Shown here: positions 11,341 through 23,004 of the stretch, in pieces
Layout: every line of letters begins with the position of its first letter
Position numbering within the stretch: the first letter of the stretch is position 1
Origin: Diogma glabrata
Taxonomy: Eukaryota; Arthropoda; Insecta; Diptera; Cylindrotomidae
Assembly (NCBI GenBank): GCA_963693315.1
Contig: OY856186.1
Coordinates: forward strand, 375,457,328-375,521,327
Reading direction: 5' to 3'
Length of the DNA stretch: 64,000 nt
Translations under genes and position numbers: made by a program
The notes under the pieces: model-generated
What the model was told of the DNA's origin: nothing
The model's database searches: none
Seen by the model: the letters and a program-made list of their open reading frames with translations, nothing else

Positions 11341-12595
11341 AACGCCGTGCTTTGAAAAAGATACCCTACCACTGCGTATCAATACGGGTGCTGAAATCTT
11401 AATAATTTAAAAAACAGAAACAACCTATTCAACAAAAATTTATGCGCAGCCGTTGCTTTAGGGACAAAAGAATTTGAAGCCAAAATAAATAATAGATATG
11501 CCAGTCTTAATAGAACTGACAAATCAAAGAAATTCGATGTCAGGGGTCCTCAGATGCACATCAACATCTACTTCAACATGCCCATCAACCACATACACTA
11601 ATGGAATAGTAACATCCACCTCCACAATGAAAAGTAAGGGTGACCTGACGGACATCTATAGCAGAGTGGGTTAAGTCTTATGACTTTTGACATCTATCGA
11701 GCCGGTTTAGATATTAAGATTATTTCTACACTGCAGTATGGTGGTGGATAGATCTCAGAGTACATCGTTGAGGCTGCAGTTCTTTCAGCAATTTATCATG
11801 TGTTAAGCTTGAGTTTTTCATTTGATTAGTAGATTTGATAAAATTTTGCTTAAAATTTTTTAACTAGGCCTTTGAAAACGAAAGCAAACCATTTTGACGA
11901 ACCAACCTATGAAGACCTATTATAGGCATTAAAAAATGTTTTAATATATTAGAGAATTTAAAGAGCTTTTAATTTGCAAACACAAACTTTCGAAAATAAC
12001 GACGATTTATGTGATATTAAATAAAATGACACCTGCGAATAGACTTCAAATCAAAATGAACATTTAAACTAGTAGTCAGGTCGTTAAATGAGAAAATAGG
12101 GTTGGACCTTGAATTGTGCAACTATTATTTGATGGTGGATTCTGGTACTATTTGACATCTTTGGGCAACTTTGGGTCAATGTTCAAGGAGTACAAAAATA
12201 GAAACCACCCATTTTATGGCGAATGAAAGATAGTCAGCTGATCAAAATCCGATATTGGTAGTTTAGTAAATGTTTATTATGTGAAAACTATGCATAATAA
12301 GCTTTTGCAACACTGAAAAATAGCGATTGAATTCGACATAAAATATGTTTTATAACGGGTAAAATAAGTAATAAATAGGAAGCGTGAATAGAATATTTTG
12401 CGAGAATATTTTGCAAAGAAAAAGACTGCAGAATGCATAACAAATTACAGAATATTCAAAACTTGAAGTGGATATTTCACAGTCGCTGTTATCAAAATGA
12501 GCTTCATGAGTCTTTAAATTGCCACCCATTTAGCCGTTTTGCACGCGCAAATTTCTTTATTTTATTTCCCCGAGAGCATCACATCCAAGTCAATC
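11341..12595. other. No gene seen
   Basis: Mostly AT-rich sequence. A TAGCAGAGTGGG word at about 11659 resembles an A box, but the matching B box is poor, so I do not call an RNA gene. Just downstream (about 12596-12640) CATACGGAGACCACAGT occurs twice, 26 bases apart. Confidence 0.35.
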
Positions 12596-12616
12596 TCATA
12601 CGGAGACCACAGTTTC

Positions 12617-13794
12617 TTATTCATACGGAGACCACAGTCTTTTATCAGCTGAATCTTTACCTGAACAGCCATACGTAAAAGCTAAAAGCAATCCTGACTT
12701 AATGGCAGCAATAAACCAAAGTTTATTGTACGTTAAATCACGGAAAGAAAAAAAATCAAAAATCTTGTCCTCTATAACGAATGCTAGCTTGCCAGACAAG
12801 CGACTATAAGCTAAAGTCATGTTCATAGCAATGGCAATTATGGTAGTGCTAACCCTTTCTTACATGGAAGTTAAATGGGTACCAAGAAGTGTGTTCCATC
12901 TTGTGAACTTTCGTCTTGTAGCTGAAGCAATGTGCAATGAAGCTTGTGCACTGCGCTTTCAAAGTTGCATTGAAGATTCTCTACAACTTAAACGTTTAAC
13001 TTCAATACCAGATCTGAGATCTTGTACAGTTTTATACTTTCTAGTTCCAAAAAATTTTGAAGTGGTATTACAGCCAGTGAGATAATTTACTGCTAACAAT
13101 GAGCTAGCATGGGTTCCTAGGTTGTGAACTGTTGCTGGCATATCTGAGAGCTTAACCATGTCAACAAACTTTATTCATATAGTCCATTTAAAATTTAGTT
13201 TTTTGTAGACGAAACGATCAGAATAAAAATGTGGGTCTCATCAGATAAAATCTTGAAATTGTTCGTTGCACACATTGACAGACAAATAGTCTCTGTGTTA
13301 TAGACACTCGTTTCTTGTACCAACATATTTTTTTGTCATTAGACAAAGTGACATCTTCATTTCTCAAAAGATCATAAAATATTTTTCAGTAGCGATTCCT
13401 CAAATTGTTGTCGTTGGTATTCTCAGAGGTATACGGTATCATTCACATTTATTTTCGTGTTTCCACTAAGGCCACTATGTATACTAACAATACCGCCAGG
13501 GTGGTCTGGAATGACCGAAGGGTTTATAATTTGTACATGTGTTAAATTTTTTCTTATTTTCTGCCAATCTGCTTCATCACATTTAATTCAAACTGCACTT
13601 TCTTCTTTGTGTAACGTATGCAATGCACTTTCTTGGATTCTCCGCCATCTGCCATATTTTGTACATAGTATCCATTTCTTTACCGTGTTTGGTTGCAACG
13701 TTATCGCTTTTATTCCAACACGAATTTTAACAAAGCGCATAGTTTTTGTTTCAAATAGAATTTCTGTCCATATATCGGGACTATGACGGGACAC
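12617..13794 (-). pseudogene. Decayed gene with a TGC(D/N)TTS-type motif
   Basis: Read on the minus strand, pieces in different frames line up in the order expected for one protein. First comes about 13794-13588, with a Trp-rich stretch around TVKKWILCTKYGRW. Next, about 13280-13205, is KILSDETHIFILIVSS, resembling the SGDTDVLVLL pattern. Last, at 13159-12959, is LGTHASSLLAVNYLTGCNTTS. In many animal repeat-associated proteins the last part reads HALTGCDTTSxFxGxGK, with the preceding Asp-rich strand belonging to a nuclease-like fold. Here the first Asp is Asn, and several frameshifts and stops separate the parts. I cannot name the family from sequence alone. The piece order argues for an old mobile-element gene rather than chance. 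Confidence 0.4.
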
Positions 13795-15204
13795 ATGCTC
13801 ACCATTTATGGATGCTCAAGTCTACTCAGAGCAAAAAAAATAAATGAATAAATAAAATAAAACAAAGTAAACATTTATTAAACTACATATAATTAATTTT
13901 GGTAAACCGACTCCTTTTTATTCCCAATAAATGGGTTGTTTCTGTTTTTTGATCCCGTGAACTTTGACCTTCAATATTTAAAGTTGCGCAAGGGTGCCAC
14001 TGTGGCACCTTGCATAATATGATTCAGTATATGAAATAGTACTGGAATCAGTCATAAAATTTTAGTTGTACCCTATTTCAAGATCACATGGCTGGGCGAC
14101 CGGACTATAGGGACTAGAAGCCCAATTGTCTATACAAAATACATAAATATAAAATATACAGCCTAACACAGAAATAAATTTTCTCTAATTAATTAGAAAG
14201 GTTTAACCAAGTAGAAGAAGACGCAAAACAGATATTGCGAGACCGGAATGTTCACTTTATACTAAAATAAATGGGGTGCAAAATTGATAACGCAAGTATA
14301 AATAACCGCAGTACAACTAGTAGTACAGAACAAAAGTTTTAAGAAAGAGTGCTTAAAACTTTTAAATTTGGCAAGTCCACTTGATCCAATCAGGGCTACC
14401 ATTACAATATGTGTGGTCTACTAAAACAATTTCTAAATTGCGACGCAATATGATTGCACAAAAACCTGTAAATTTCCTGCTTGCACTACTATGGAAAGCA
14501 AGAGCGTAGATAGCGTTCATAATTTCTATAGCTTTTACATTATTGGGGTATTCTGGTTTAGAGTCCTTAAGTTTAGGGATTTTTTGGAGTGAGATAAAAA
14601 AAAATAGAAAAATGTTTTTACCATCCATTTTTTATACAGTTTATTAACATTTCAAGAATACAAAAAAAATCACTAAAAAAAATATCAAAAATTTGAAAAA
14701 ATATAGACTGGTAAAGTAAGGGCTATAAAAAAGTGGGAGCTATAAAGGTACATCCTGATCAACGTAGTTTCAGGCGTTGTAGTCTTTTAAAATAAAGTTT
14801 TTTGTAAAAATTCTATATTAGAAGGAATTTCACTATGGTTCGGTCTTTAAAAAATAAAGAAATTTCACAAAATGGCAAAGAAAAAAATTTTCTTTTACCC
14901 TTTGTTTAAAATTAAGTTCCAAATCCAAGGGGTAAGCTATAGAGGGATACGCGGTTCGTTCGTAATTTTTTCCCTCGCATGTAAAATGCTATTTAAAACT
15001 CTTGTAATATAATATAATATTAAATATAACAATATAATATTAAATTTTTTTTTTATCAAAATATGAATATTTTGCAATCAAAAGCGAACGGGTTGAAACC
15101 AGGCTTATGATGCCGAATATGTGATTCTTGAATCATCGCGTGTGCCTACTTAATTTAGCACCATCTGTTTTTGTTATTTTTTGACGTCTTGAGGACACGT
15201 GGAG
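13795..15204. other. No gene supported; small hairpin at 13993-14009
   Basis: The only clear local structure is GGTGCCACTGTGGCACC, an 8-base-arm perfect hairpin. A minus-strand frame at 14628-14362 has a gene-like residue mix in its last 70 codons but matches nothing I recognise and has no support on either side. Confidence 0.35.
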
Positions 15205-16565
15205 AAAAGGTAAAAATATTAAAGTAATTTTAAAGTACAAAAATATGGAGGGGCTGAAATCTCACAGCTCTGAGATATCAAGACTTCGGTCTGGGTTAAG
15301 CATTTGTATATAGTTTTCGACAAAAAACTTTTATGAGGACATGGGTTTCAGTTTTGGGCAGCGATGTATATCAAACATAACTCTTTGTTAAAGTACAAGT
15401 ATTTTTTATCTCTGTTTAAAAATTTATTACAAAACTAACACGAAACATCAATACGTTGCCGGAAAATTATAATAAAAATTCCAAAAATATTGTTAAATTA
15501 AATAAAATCAAACTTTTTCAAAATTCCAAAAATTAGAATAAAATCAAATATTTAAACTTTTTCTATATTCCAATAATATTTTAAAAATTCTTAAAAATTC
15601 AAACTTTTCCCAAAATTCTAAATATATTGCAAAAATTATTACAAAATCAAAAATACAAACTTTTTCAAAATTTCAAAAATATTACAAAAACTATAACAAA
15701 TTCAAAAATTTCCATGTCCAATTTCATTTTAAATTACATTTACGTCATAAAAACAGCTACGTTTTTTCTTTCAAAAAATTGGCTAAAAAAAAAAATAAAA
15801 CCATTTTTTGACACACTTGACATTATTTTTTGACAAACTTACAATGCCATAATTCTCTATAATAATAATAAAATATCATGTCATACAAACTATTAATTTT
15901 ATTTTTTTCTAAAAAAATTGGGTAAAAAATAAATAAAAACCTTTCTTTTGACATACATACTTGACAATATTTTTTGACAAACTTATAATGCCATAATTCT
16001 CAATAATAATAATAAAATTTCATTTCAAACAAACAATTTAATTTTTTTCCAAAAAATTGGGTAAAAAAATAAATAAAATCTTTCTTTTGACACACTTGAC
16101 AAAATTTTTTTGACAAACTTATAATGCAATAATCTAGTTTTTGAGCTCACATACCAATCCCTACCATCAAAATTTCTCCAAATTTAATGTTCCTTTAATG
16201 TTTAATGTAATTAATGTAATCACTTAAAATGAACGTTTTTTAAGTCAAAAATATGAAAATTTGCTATTTTTGACACACATAATGATTTTTTTGACACACA
16301 GTTATCGAACACAGCGTCCTTTCGGACCTGTCCCTTGTGTATACCTATTTTTCGAAAAAAAATGTTTTGAAAACCCTCCAGCAGTTTTCCCTGCAGCGTA
16401 GGTAATGACGGACGGTCGGCCGGACGGCCTACAGACAGACATACATTTTTTTTACTGTTTTAGAATCAGTAGGTCCTAAAATGTCGAGAAATGCCAAAAA
16501 AGTGGGGTTAAGAATTTCACTTTGAGCTCATGAATGCAATACTTAGGTCTTTCAGACCGAAGTAA
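15205..16565 (+). repeat. Dispersed repeat, copy 1 (partner at 62218)
   Basis: From about 15205 to 15470 this is clearly homologous to 62218-62470, sharing TGAAATCTCACAGCT, GATATCAAGACTTCGGTCTG and ATACGTTGCCGGAAAATTAT. Both copies then enter a run of AAATTCCAAAAATATT-type repeats. ACTTCGGTCTG near 15281 is repeated in inverse orientation as CAGACCGAAGT near 16553, which may mark the two ends of an element of about 1.3 kb. A GACGGACGGTCGGCCGGACG stretch (about 16407) of the sort seen in insect repeats lies near the right end. No coding capacity. Confidence 0.65.
15765..16135 (+). repeat. Tandem repeat of about 140 bp, three units
   Basis: TTTTGACACACTTGAC or its variant starts near 15806, 15946 and 16085. 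Each is followed by TTTTTTGACAAACTTA(T/C)AAT, and the second and third are preceded by AAAAAATTGGGTAAAAAA. This lies inside the dispersed repeat. Confidence 0.85.
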
Positions 16566-17239
16566 TATGTTATAATAACAACAATTTGAATAATACCTAC
16601 AACACCGCCAGAAACAATTTTCAGCCAACTGAAACCAAATTCAGTGCGACAGTCGTTACAATGTTAGACACAATCCACCTTATTTGATATAAAATACCGA
16701 AAGTCTGTCAATACTCAAAGTTTGACGGTTATAAAAATGGGATGCTATATATGTTTTTTCATAACATTAATTCATAAAATCAAATACGTTTGTTTATCTC
16801 ATACTTTAAAATTTAAACGTTGGGGTTTATTTTAAAACACGAAAAGCCATGATAATTGTACGTTGATCATAACAAAAAATATAACTACTTTTGCATTTAA
16901 TTGCTTTTCACGGGCTTGATATAACCGTTTAAAAGGTTCAAAGGTAATTGTAAATTGGTTAGGTAAAGCTTGATAATTTAATAACATAAAAACAATTTTT
17001 AATGATTATAAAAACTCAGTTGGATGCATCGAAATCGTATGTTGTACACCAAAGGAGGTTCGTGTTTTATTTCTAGATGTGTTTGGACCCCGATTGCGCA
17101 GTTTTGGAAGAAACAAGCCACCGAGAAATATCAAATTCTTTCTCGAGAGGTGTAAATATAATATTTATTGCACGACCAAAAAATAATTTTACAATATGTA
17201 TATATTTTACTAAAACTAAAAGTGGTTGGCGCTGCAGTT
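16566..17239. other. No gene seen
   Basis: AT-rich with a slightly more complex patch at 17020-17160. No frame or repeat partner recognised. Confidence 0.35.
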
Positions 17240-17950
17240 AATATCGTCGCTTTAATAATGAAACAACGTATTCGCAAAAGTGTAGTTTCGAGATAATTGG
17301 GTTTAAAGATTTTTCGATTTTCTGATTTTCGTAAACTCGGCAGCACTATTGAATGAATAAAGATATTGGAAAAAAAATTTCTACCAATTAATCTTGACTA
17401 ATTTCCCCACAACATATTAAAATTTCACATTGGTACCTGCTGGCTTTTCTACCTAAAAAGAGGTGAAAAGTCAATCAGGTACCTTATACGTTATTTCATA
17501 TTTCATATACGTTATTTCATTTTGCATGGAAGTACGATTAAGCCTAAAACTAATTATTATTGAACTAACGCATAATATTCTTACAATTTTTTATTTATAT
17601 GAACCGGCATATAATGTAGTAATGAATGATGCTTATACAATATTTTAGATTTACCATTTCGTGTGGCGATCGTAATGTATGTAAAGTATACGACACTGAT
17701 TTTACCCAAGTTATTATTCTGTAGGAATTGAAATATCGTACATGCATTTACGCTGTTTCAATATTTAACCAAATTCAAATTTGCATGTACGTTAATTAAC
17801 AATATATTAATTTTCAACCCCAGTTATAAAAAAATTGGAAAATGTTAAAATGCCACTTTATAGACATCCTTATGGGGAATGCAGCGCACCCATTATATAA
17901 AAACAACGTATATATGGCATACGTTATTTCATTATTAAAGCGACGATATA
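17240..17950. repeat. 31-base inverted repeat about 650 bp apart
   Basis: ATATCGTCGCTTTAATAATG plus AAACAACGTAT at about 17241-17271 returns as a reverse complement with one difference at about 17920-17950. The interior has several ACGTTATTTCAT words and no coding frame. It may be a short inverted-repeat element, but I cannot define a target duplication. Confidence 0.5.
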
Positions 17951-19050
17951 GAATGGCAAGAACAAACATATTTTTTTGTGCACCAAAAAAGTAGTAAGTA
18001 AAAATGTTTAATTTGGTGTGAAAAATCAAAAAATATTAAATTAAAAATCAAATGCATGCCTAAAAACCCAATTTAGCTATTTTTGTTTAAAATGTTTACC
18101 TTTGTTTTTTTGCTCATACTTCATGTCATTAAAATCATATATTAGCCGAGTATAAAAACTTTCATATTCACTTTGATTTGGACATCTGTTAAAACTGAAT
18201 CTATAATCTGGAGAAAGCTAGAGGTTTGCATAAATCAATGCAAATGTATGCATATATAATTAAATAATTTGTGATCAACCTCCTACTAATTTTAAATCAT
18301 CAAAACCTTTAACAACAAATATGGTCAAATTTAATATTTTCATTTTATTTTTTAAAAACGAAATAACTTACGCACCCAACCAGCATTTATAAATAAGAAA
18401 CTAGTTCTTTGTGTATCTTATTCTCTTTCTGCTTTAAATACAAAAAAAACCGACTAACATTAAAATTGTTAGAGGAAATAAATAATAATAGCTTGTGGTA
18501 GGTTATGTCTTCTGATGGCTAATCAAAAACGATTAAAAATTATATTTTGTGTTGATTTGAAGAGAAAAGTTATTATAATAATATTGAACATATTTTGTGT
18601 ATACGAATATTAATGACTACAATTTTTAAAAAAAATTTAAGTGAAATAGAAATTTTAAGATATTTGTTAGTCTAATATTAAACCTTATAAAACCTTAGAA
18701 AGGATTTCTAAGGCTTTGTAAGGTCTAAGATTATGAATAACAATAACATAAATAGGGAGAAGAAGCTGCAAAACAATCCTTTAGAACTACACCACTTATC
18801 ACTCTCCACAACAATCACTAGAATAATCAAAAACTATCTACAAAACGATTTATAGAAAATTCACTTCGAAAGCTTACCTTTACTATGCCATTCAAATACA
18901 GTTCTTAAAAATTTTACATATGATCGAAGCCCATGAGCTGATGTTCAACCTGGATCTGCGGCGTGATTTTTTTTATATAAAGTTAAGCGTGTTTAGTGTT
19001 AATAATAGTAAATTATAAATTAAGTCTCTGAATAGTCTCTGAATATCCGA
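17951..19050. other. No gene seen
   Basis: AT-rich, without frames or repeats that I can support. Confidence 0.4.
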
Positions 19051-19059
19051 AGGTACAAT

Positions 19060-19520
19060 CCCAACTAATTCAAACTAACTTTTAATTTCCCTGAGGAACT
19101 TATGAGCAATGATTTTAAAATTTTGAGGATCAAAATTATCAGGGAAATCCCACGAGTTCCAAAAATGCGAGACCCTGTTGAAAAAACACGCTGAAAGGCT
19201 ATAGCTTGACACTTTGTTAACTGTACCGCAGACGGATGGGCTGCTTCTGAAGCTTTTGTATGACGTAAAAAGTTTACAGGCGCCGGCAGTACCGATTTTA
19301 TCTCCTGATTAGTATACTTACGATACTGACTGGTTAGAGAATCAGTTAGTGCCTCTAATATAGGTTCTGATTTTCCGAATAAATTCGAGTTTAAGGTTCA
19401 AAGTATTTAATATTCAGATAACTCTGGAGTTACGGCTCTACAACCCAGTAGTGTAATAATCTTGTATATAGTTAAGAAACGACAACCAAAATGTAGTTCA
19501 AGTGAGTATCTCTGTATACA
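19060..19520 (-). pseudogene. C-terminal relic of a LINE reverse-transcriptase protein
   Basis: Minus-strand translation gives YSLELHFGCRFLTIYKII, then SFRSSPSVCGTVNKVSSYSL, then FFNRVSHFWNSW in the right order. These match the thumb and tail of jockey/CR1/L2-type LINE proteins, where a LxxLxxRRxxxDLxxxYKI segment is followed by a segment ending FxNRVVxxWNSLP. Frames change between segments and the protein ends soon after, around 19060. The catalytic part is absent upstream, so this is a 3'-end fragment, older than the LINE at 23005. It lies just before the direct repeat that starts at 19784. Confidence 0.6.
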
Positions 19521-19783
19521 CAGTGACAACATTAAGATAACTCAAATAAGTGTTTTAATACATTTACGAAGAAAAAAATTCATATTGTTCCAATCGCGGC
19601 ATCAAAAGTAGCGTAGATGTTTACAGACATCGTTAACTGGATATTTGATATTTCCGTTTTCTTTTTATATGCAAAACAATATGGAAATTATGCTTCTATG
19701 ACCATTTAACTAAAAAAAATGCATCACAGGATGTATCACTTGGTTTGTTTTTTTTTTTTCATTCATTTTATAGTCCGAGAGCT

Positions 19784-20409
19784 GAGCGACATAAAATTGC
19801 AAGCACTTTGTAAAGGCTGATTTTTTAATATTATGTCACATATGTTGAGTAGAGAAATAGTCTTCAGTCAGTCAGCTGGATTCGTTAGCGTTTGGAGTGG
19901 GTGGGGCTCTAATGTTGTAAAAAAACCATGTATCTTGCAACTACTTTATAAAACCTGAAAATTCGTTTGAGAGCACATTATTAATTAAAAATTAGTTTTA
20001 TGATCGTCAGTCACTCAAATCCTGTAACCAAACGCGTCAGTCACGCGTTGTCGTTGTAAAAATGTAGTCAGTTAGTTTATTTCTGTAACAAATGCCATCA
20101 GTCGCAAATAAAAGGTTGCTGTTCTGTAATACGGCGCGCTCAATAAATATTAACATATATGGAAAGAAGTTTCTTGTTTCAGTGGATATTCATTTTATTG
20201 CATGTACATTGAAGCTGATCTACTCGAACGACTATTAAAATATATAATATTAAACTTAAATAACAAAATTAATAGAATCATATACAGATTTTAATAAAGT
20301 TCATCCAACAAATTCCTTTTAGTCTTGAGCCTGAAATAGTATTCTAATATGAGTCGCTGCAGTTTTTGTAAACATCACTTGAGTCATCATTTTCTGGATT
20401 AGTTATGTC
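19784..20409 (+). repeat. Direct repeat, copy 1 (uninterrupted)
   Basis: Nearly identical to sequence starting at 22022. It runs from GAGCGACATAAAATTGCAAG through CGTTAGCGTTTGGAGTGGGT and on to TTTTAGTCTTGAG and ATCACTTGAGTCATCATTTT. It carries no coding frame. It serves as the empty-site reference for two insertions in copy 2. Confidence 0.9.
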
Positions 20410-20551
20410 GAGGCCTGTGGGCCACCTTTGATGTGTATATTTATCGTTTCGTCAATAGTGATAGCTTGGAAACACTTCTGAAGAGTATAGAATTAACAGC
20501 GCGTGATATTCACCGTAATTCCGCTGTCGATTGTTCCGATTTCAAACATGT

Positions 20552-21204
20552 ATCTTTTTAAGTAAAACTTCTTTAGACGCGATATCACAATTCACAAGTA
20601 ACTTAAACGTTTTTTCGGTCGGAAGTAACGTTTTCACACGGAAATGACGTTCATTAAAATGAATTACTATGAAATCATATATGTTCATCTCTATCATACA
20701 ACACTCTGATATTAAATCTTAAACACATACATGCACACAATTGCATCAAACAATAAAAAAAATAAAACATTATTATAAATATATTATTTAAATATATTAT
20801 TTTCGGCAAGTATGCAATACAATTCCATTATGTTCATTAATTTTTGGAATGAAATTATAATAGTTTATCATTTATTAATATTAGTATATTTTTTTATTCA
20901 GTCTCGTGTTAGATATTATATGAGTTATATGTGTCGATTTTAGTTACTAAATTATTGAGTTTCGATATTTTATAATTTAAATATTTTTATTATTTTTCAT
21001 TCAAACAATTTAAAAAAAGTGCGTGTAATCTTCACACGCTCTTGAAGTAATCTTTTTTGGCTACTGTGGCAGGTATTACTAAAAAATAATAAAAATGTCA
21101 TATTGAAATTTAGAGGTGAATTCAATTATTATCATAATTGAAATATAAAATTAGAGGTTTATGATAACTAAAGTGAGAAACATAAACTTTACTTTGCAAA
21201 TTTG
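20552..21204 (+). repeat. 653-bp inverted repeat, left arm
   Basis: From TTTTTAAGTAAAACTTCTTT to TTTACTTTGCAAATT this matches the reverse complement of 27421-28073 with few differences. The outer boundary is sharp at TTTTTAAGTAAAAC and the inner at GCAAATT. No protein frame. Confidence 0.85.
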
Positions 21205-21470
21205 CTTTCTTGAAAAAAAAACGCAATTGTTTTACCAAATCTTGTTGAATTAAATGGACATGTATTCATAGTTAAATTTAATTTGTAATACTTTGTAATA
21301 CATTATGTAAGTACGCTTTTTTATTACACATGTTGTAAATTATATCATCAATAAATGCTCCTCTAAGTTTTAATGTGACATATCTATTTTATATTTAATC
21401 TTTTTAGTAACACCTGCCGCGGTAGCCAAAGAAGCTTTACTTCAACCGCGTGTAAAGATTACACACTTCA
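21019..21470. mobile_element. 452-bp foldback sequence overlapping the left arm
   Basis: GTGCGTGTAATCTTCACACG through GGCTACTGTGGCAGGTATTA at the left returns in inverse orientation as AACACCTGCCGCGGTAGCCA through GTGTAAAGATTACACAC at the right. The arms are about 100 bases and imperfect. The large inverted repeat's right arm contains only the left half of this structure. Confidence 0.6.
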
Positions 21471-22021
21471 TTTTTTTATGCGACACAAATTGTTACACTG
21501 ATTTTCCATTCCAGTTCAATTATTAGTAAACATAATATAATTAATAAAGTTAGTAACAGAAAGAACTTACCCAAAAAATAAAAACACTGATTTTAAAAAC
21601 AGTTTTCAAATTTTTTTTGACGTTTGGCAAAAACAACAAATAAACAAATAGCGTTGGATCTCGATATATTTCCTCATATATTAGGAATATTTAAAGTGGA
21701 GTTTGCCTGCCATATACCTGCCTGCCCGTACAACATCCGTTGAATAATAAATTATTCGAAAATGCCGGATGTGGAGACAGCCGCATGAAAGATATATAGG
21801 GACCAATATATGAGGGATATATATCGAGGTCTACCATATTAAAAATTCAAATTTGTCTGGGAATTGGATGAGATTATTTAAAAGAGGAGCTTTTGTGTTT
21901 CACGTAATAAAGAATTTATTGGCAAAACCTACCATTTTATCATATTTAACAATAAAATCAGTTTAACAATAAAATCCATCAACTTAAATTTATGACAATT
22001 ACAACTAATAGTAGGGAAGGC
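21471..22021. other. No gene seen
   Basis: AT-rich spacer between the foldback sequence and the second direct-repeat copy. TATATATCGAGGTCTACCAT and similar words are present but have no partner here. Confidence 0.35.
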
Positions 22022-22579
22022 GAGCGACATAAAATTGCAAGCACTTTGTAAAGGCTGATTTTTTAATACTATGTCACATATGTTGAGTAGAGAAATAGTC
22101 TTCAGTCAGTCAGCTGGATTCGTTAGCGTTTGGAGTGGGTGGGGCTCCAAGGTTGTAAACAAACCATGTATCTTGCAACTCCTTTATAAAACCTGAAAAT
22201 TAATTAAAAATTAGTTTTATGATCGTCAGTCACTCAAATCCTGTAACCAAACGCGTCAGTCACGCGTTGAAGTTCTAAAAGAACGGGACATCGTGCAAGT
22301 ACTTTATAAAATCTGAAATTTAGTATACAGGTGAAGAATATTATTATAATTACAAAAAATGTAGTCAGTCAGTTTATTTCTGTAACAAATGCCGTCAGTC
22401 GCAAATGAAAGGTTGCGGTTCTGTAATACGGCGCGCTCAATAAATATTAACATATATTGAATGAAGTTTTTTGTTTCAATGGATATTCATTTTATTGCAT
22501 GTACATTGAAGCTGATCTACTCGAACGACTATTAAAATATATAATATTAAACTTAAATAACAAAATTAATAGAATCATA

Positions 22580-22984
22580 TCGATGGTCTAGCGCACAGAT
22601 GTGGTAAGTGACATTTAGCAAATTGTTCAGTACAGGCGTTTGAAAGTTTACACTTCAATAAAAATTGAAAATGTAAAATATTATGTGGTGGAATTCGATA
22701 GAGTTTTATAGTAGTTATCTAGTCTTTATTGTAATTATGTCTTTCTAAATGATAGAACTTAAGAGATACATGAATAATATTTAGTTTTATACAAACCATA
22801 AGTACTTACCACAGTACATGTGCAGTACAGTAGAGTACGACAATGCCATCTACTGGATAGAATATTAAACATACACATACAATATTTTTACATTATATAA
22901 AAAATGAAATGGAGAATTTTATAGAGTAGTTAACTCATTTTCTCAAAAAATGTCACTTACCACATCTGTGCGCTGGATCATCGA
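22580..22984. mobile_element. 405-bp inverted-repeat element with TA target duplication
   Basis: The left end is TCGATGGTCTAGCGCACAGA, and the right end, reverse-complemented, is TCGATGATCCAGCGCACAGA. Both continue into TGTGGTAAGTGACATTT, giving arms of about 37 bases. TA lies outside both ends. The uninterrupted paralogue reads ATCATATACAG with a single TA, which confirms the insertion. The pattern fits a non-autonomous Tc1/mariner-type element; a 4-base ATAT duplication is an equally consistent reading. No coding capacity. Confidence 0.88.
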
Positions 22985-23004
22985 TATACAGATTTTAATA
23001 AAGT

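Noticed and set aside
11655..11715. TAGCAGAGTGGG word suggesting a tRNA A box
   Set aside because: The downstream GGTTTAGATAT is a poor B box, and no cloverleaf can be drawn.
14362..14628. 88-codon minus-strand frame with gene-like composition
   Set aside because: No recognisable domain, no neighbouring exon evidence and a low-complexity start.
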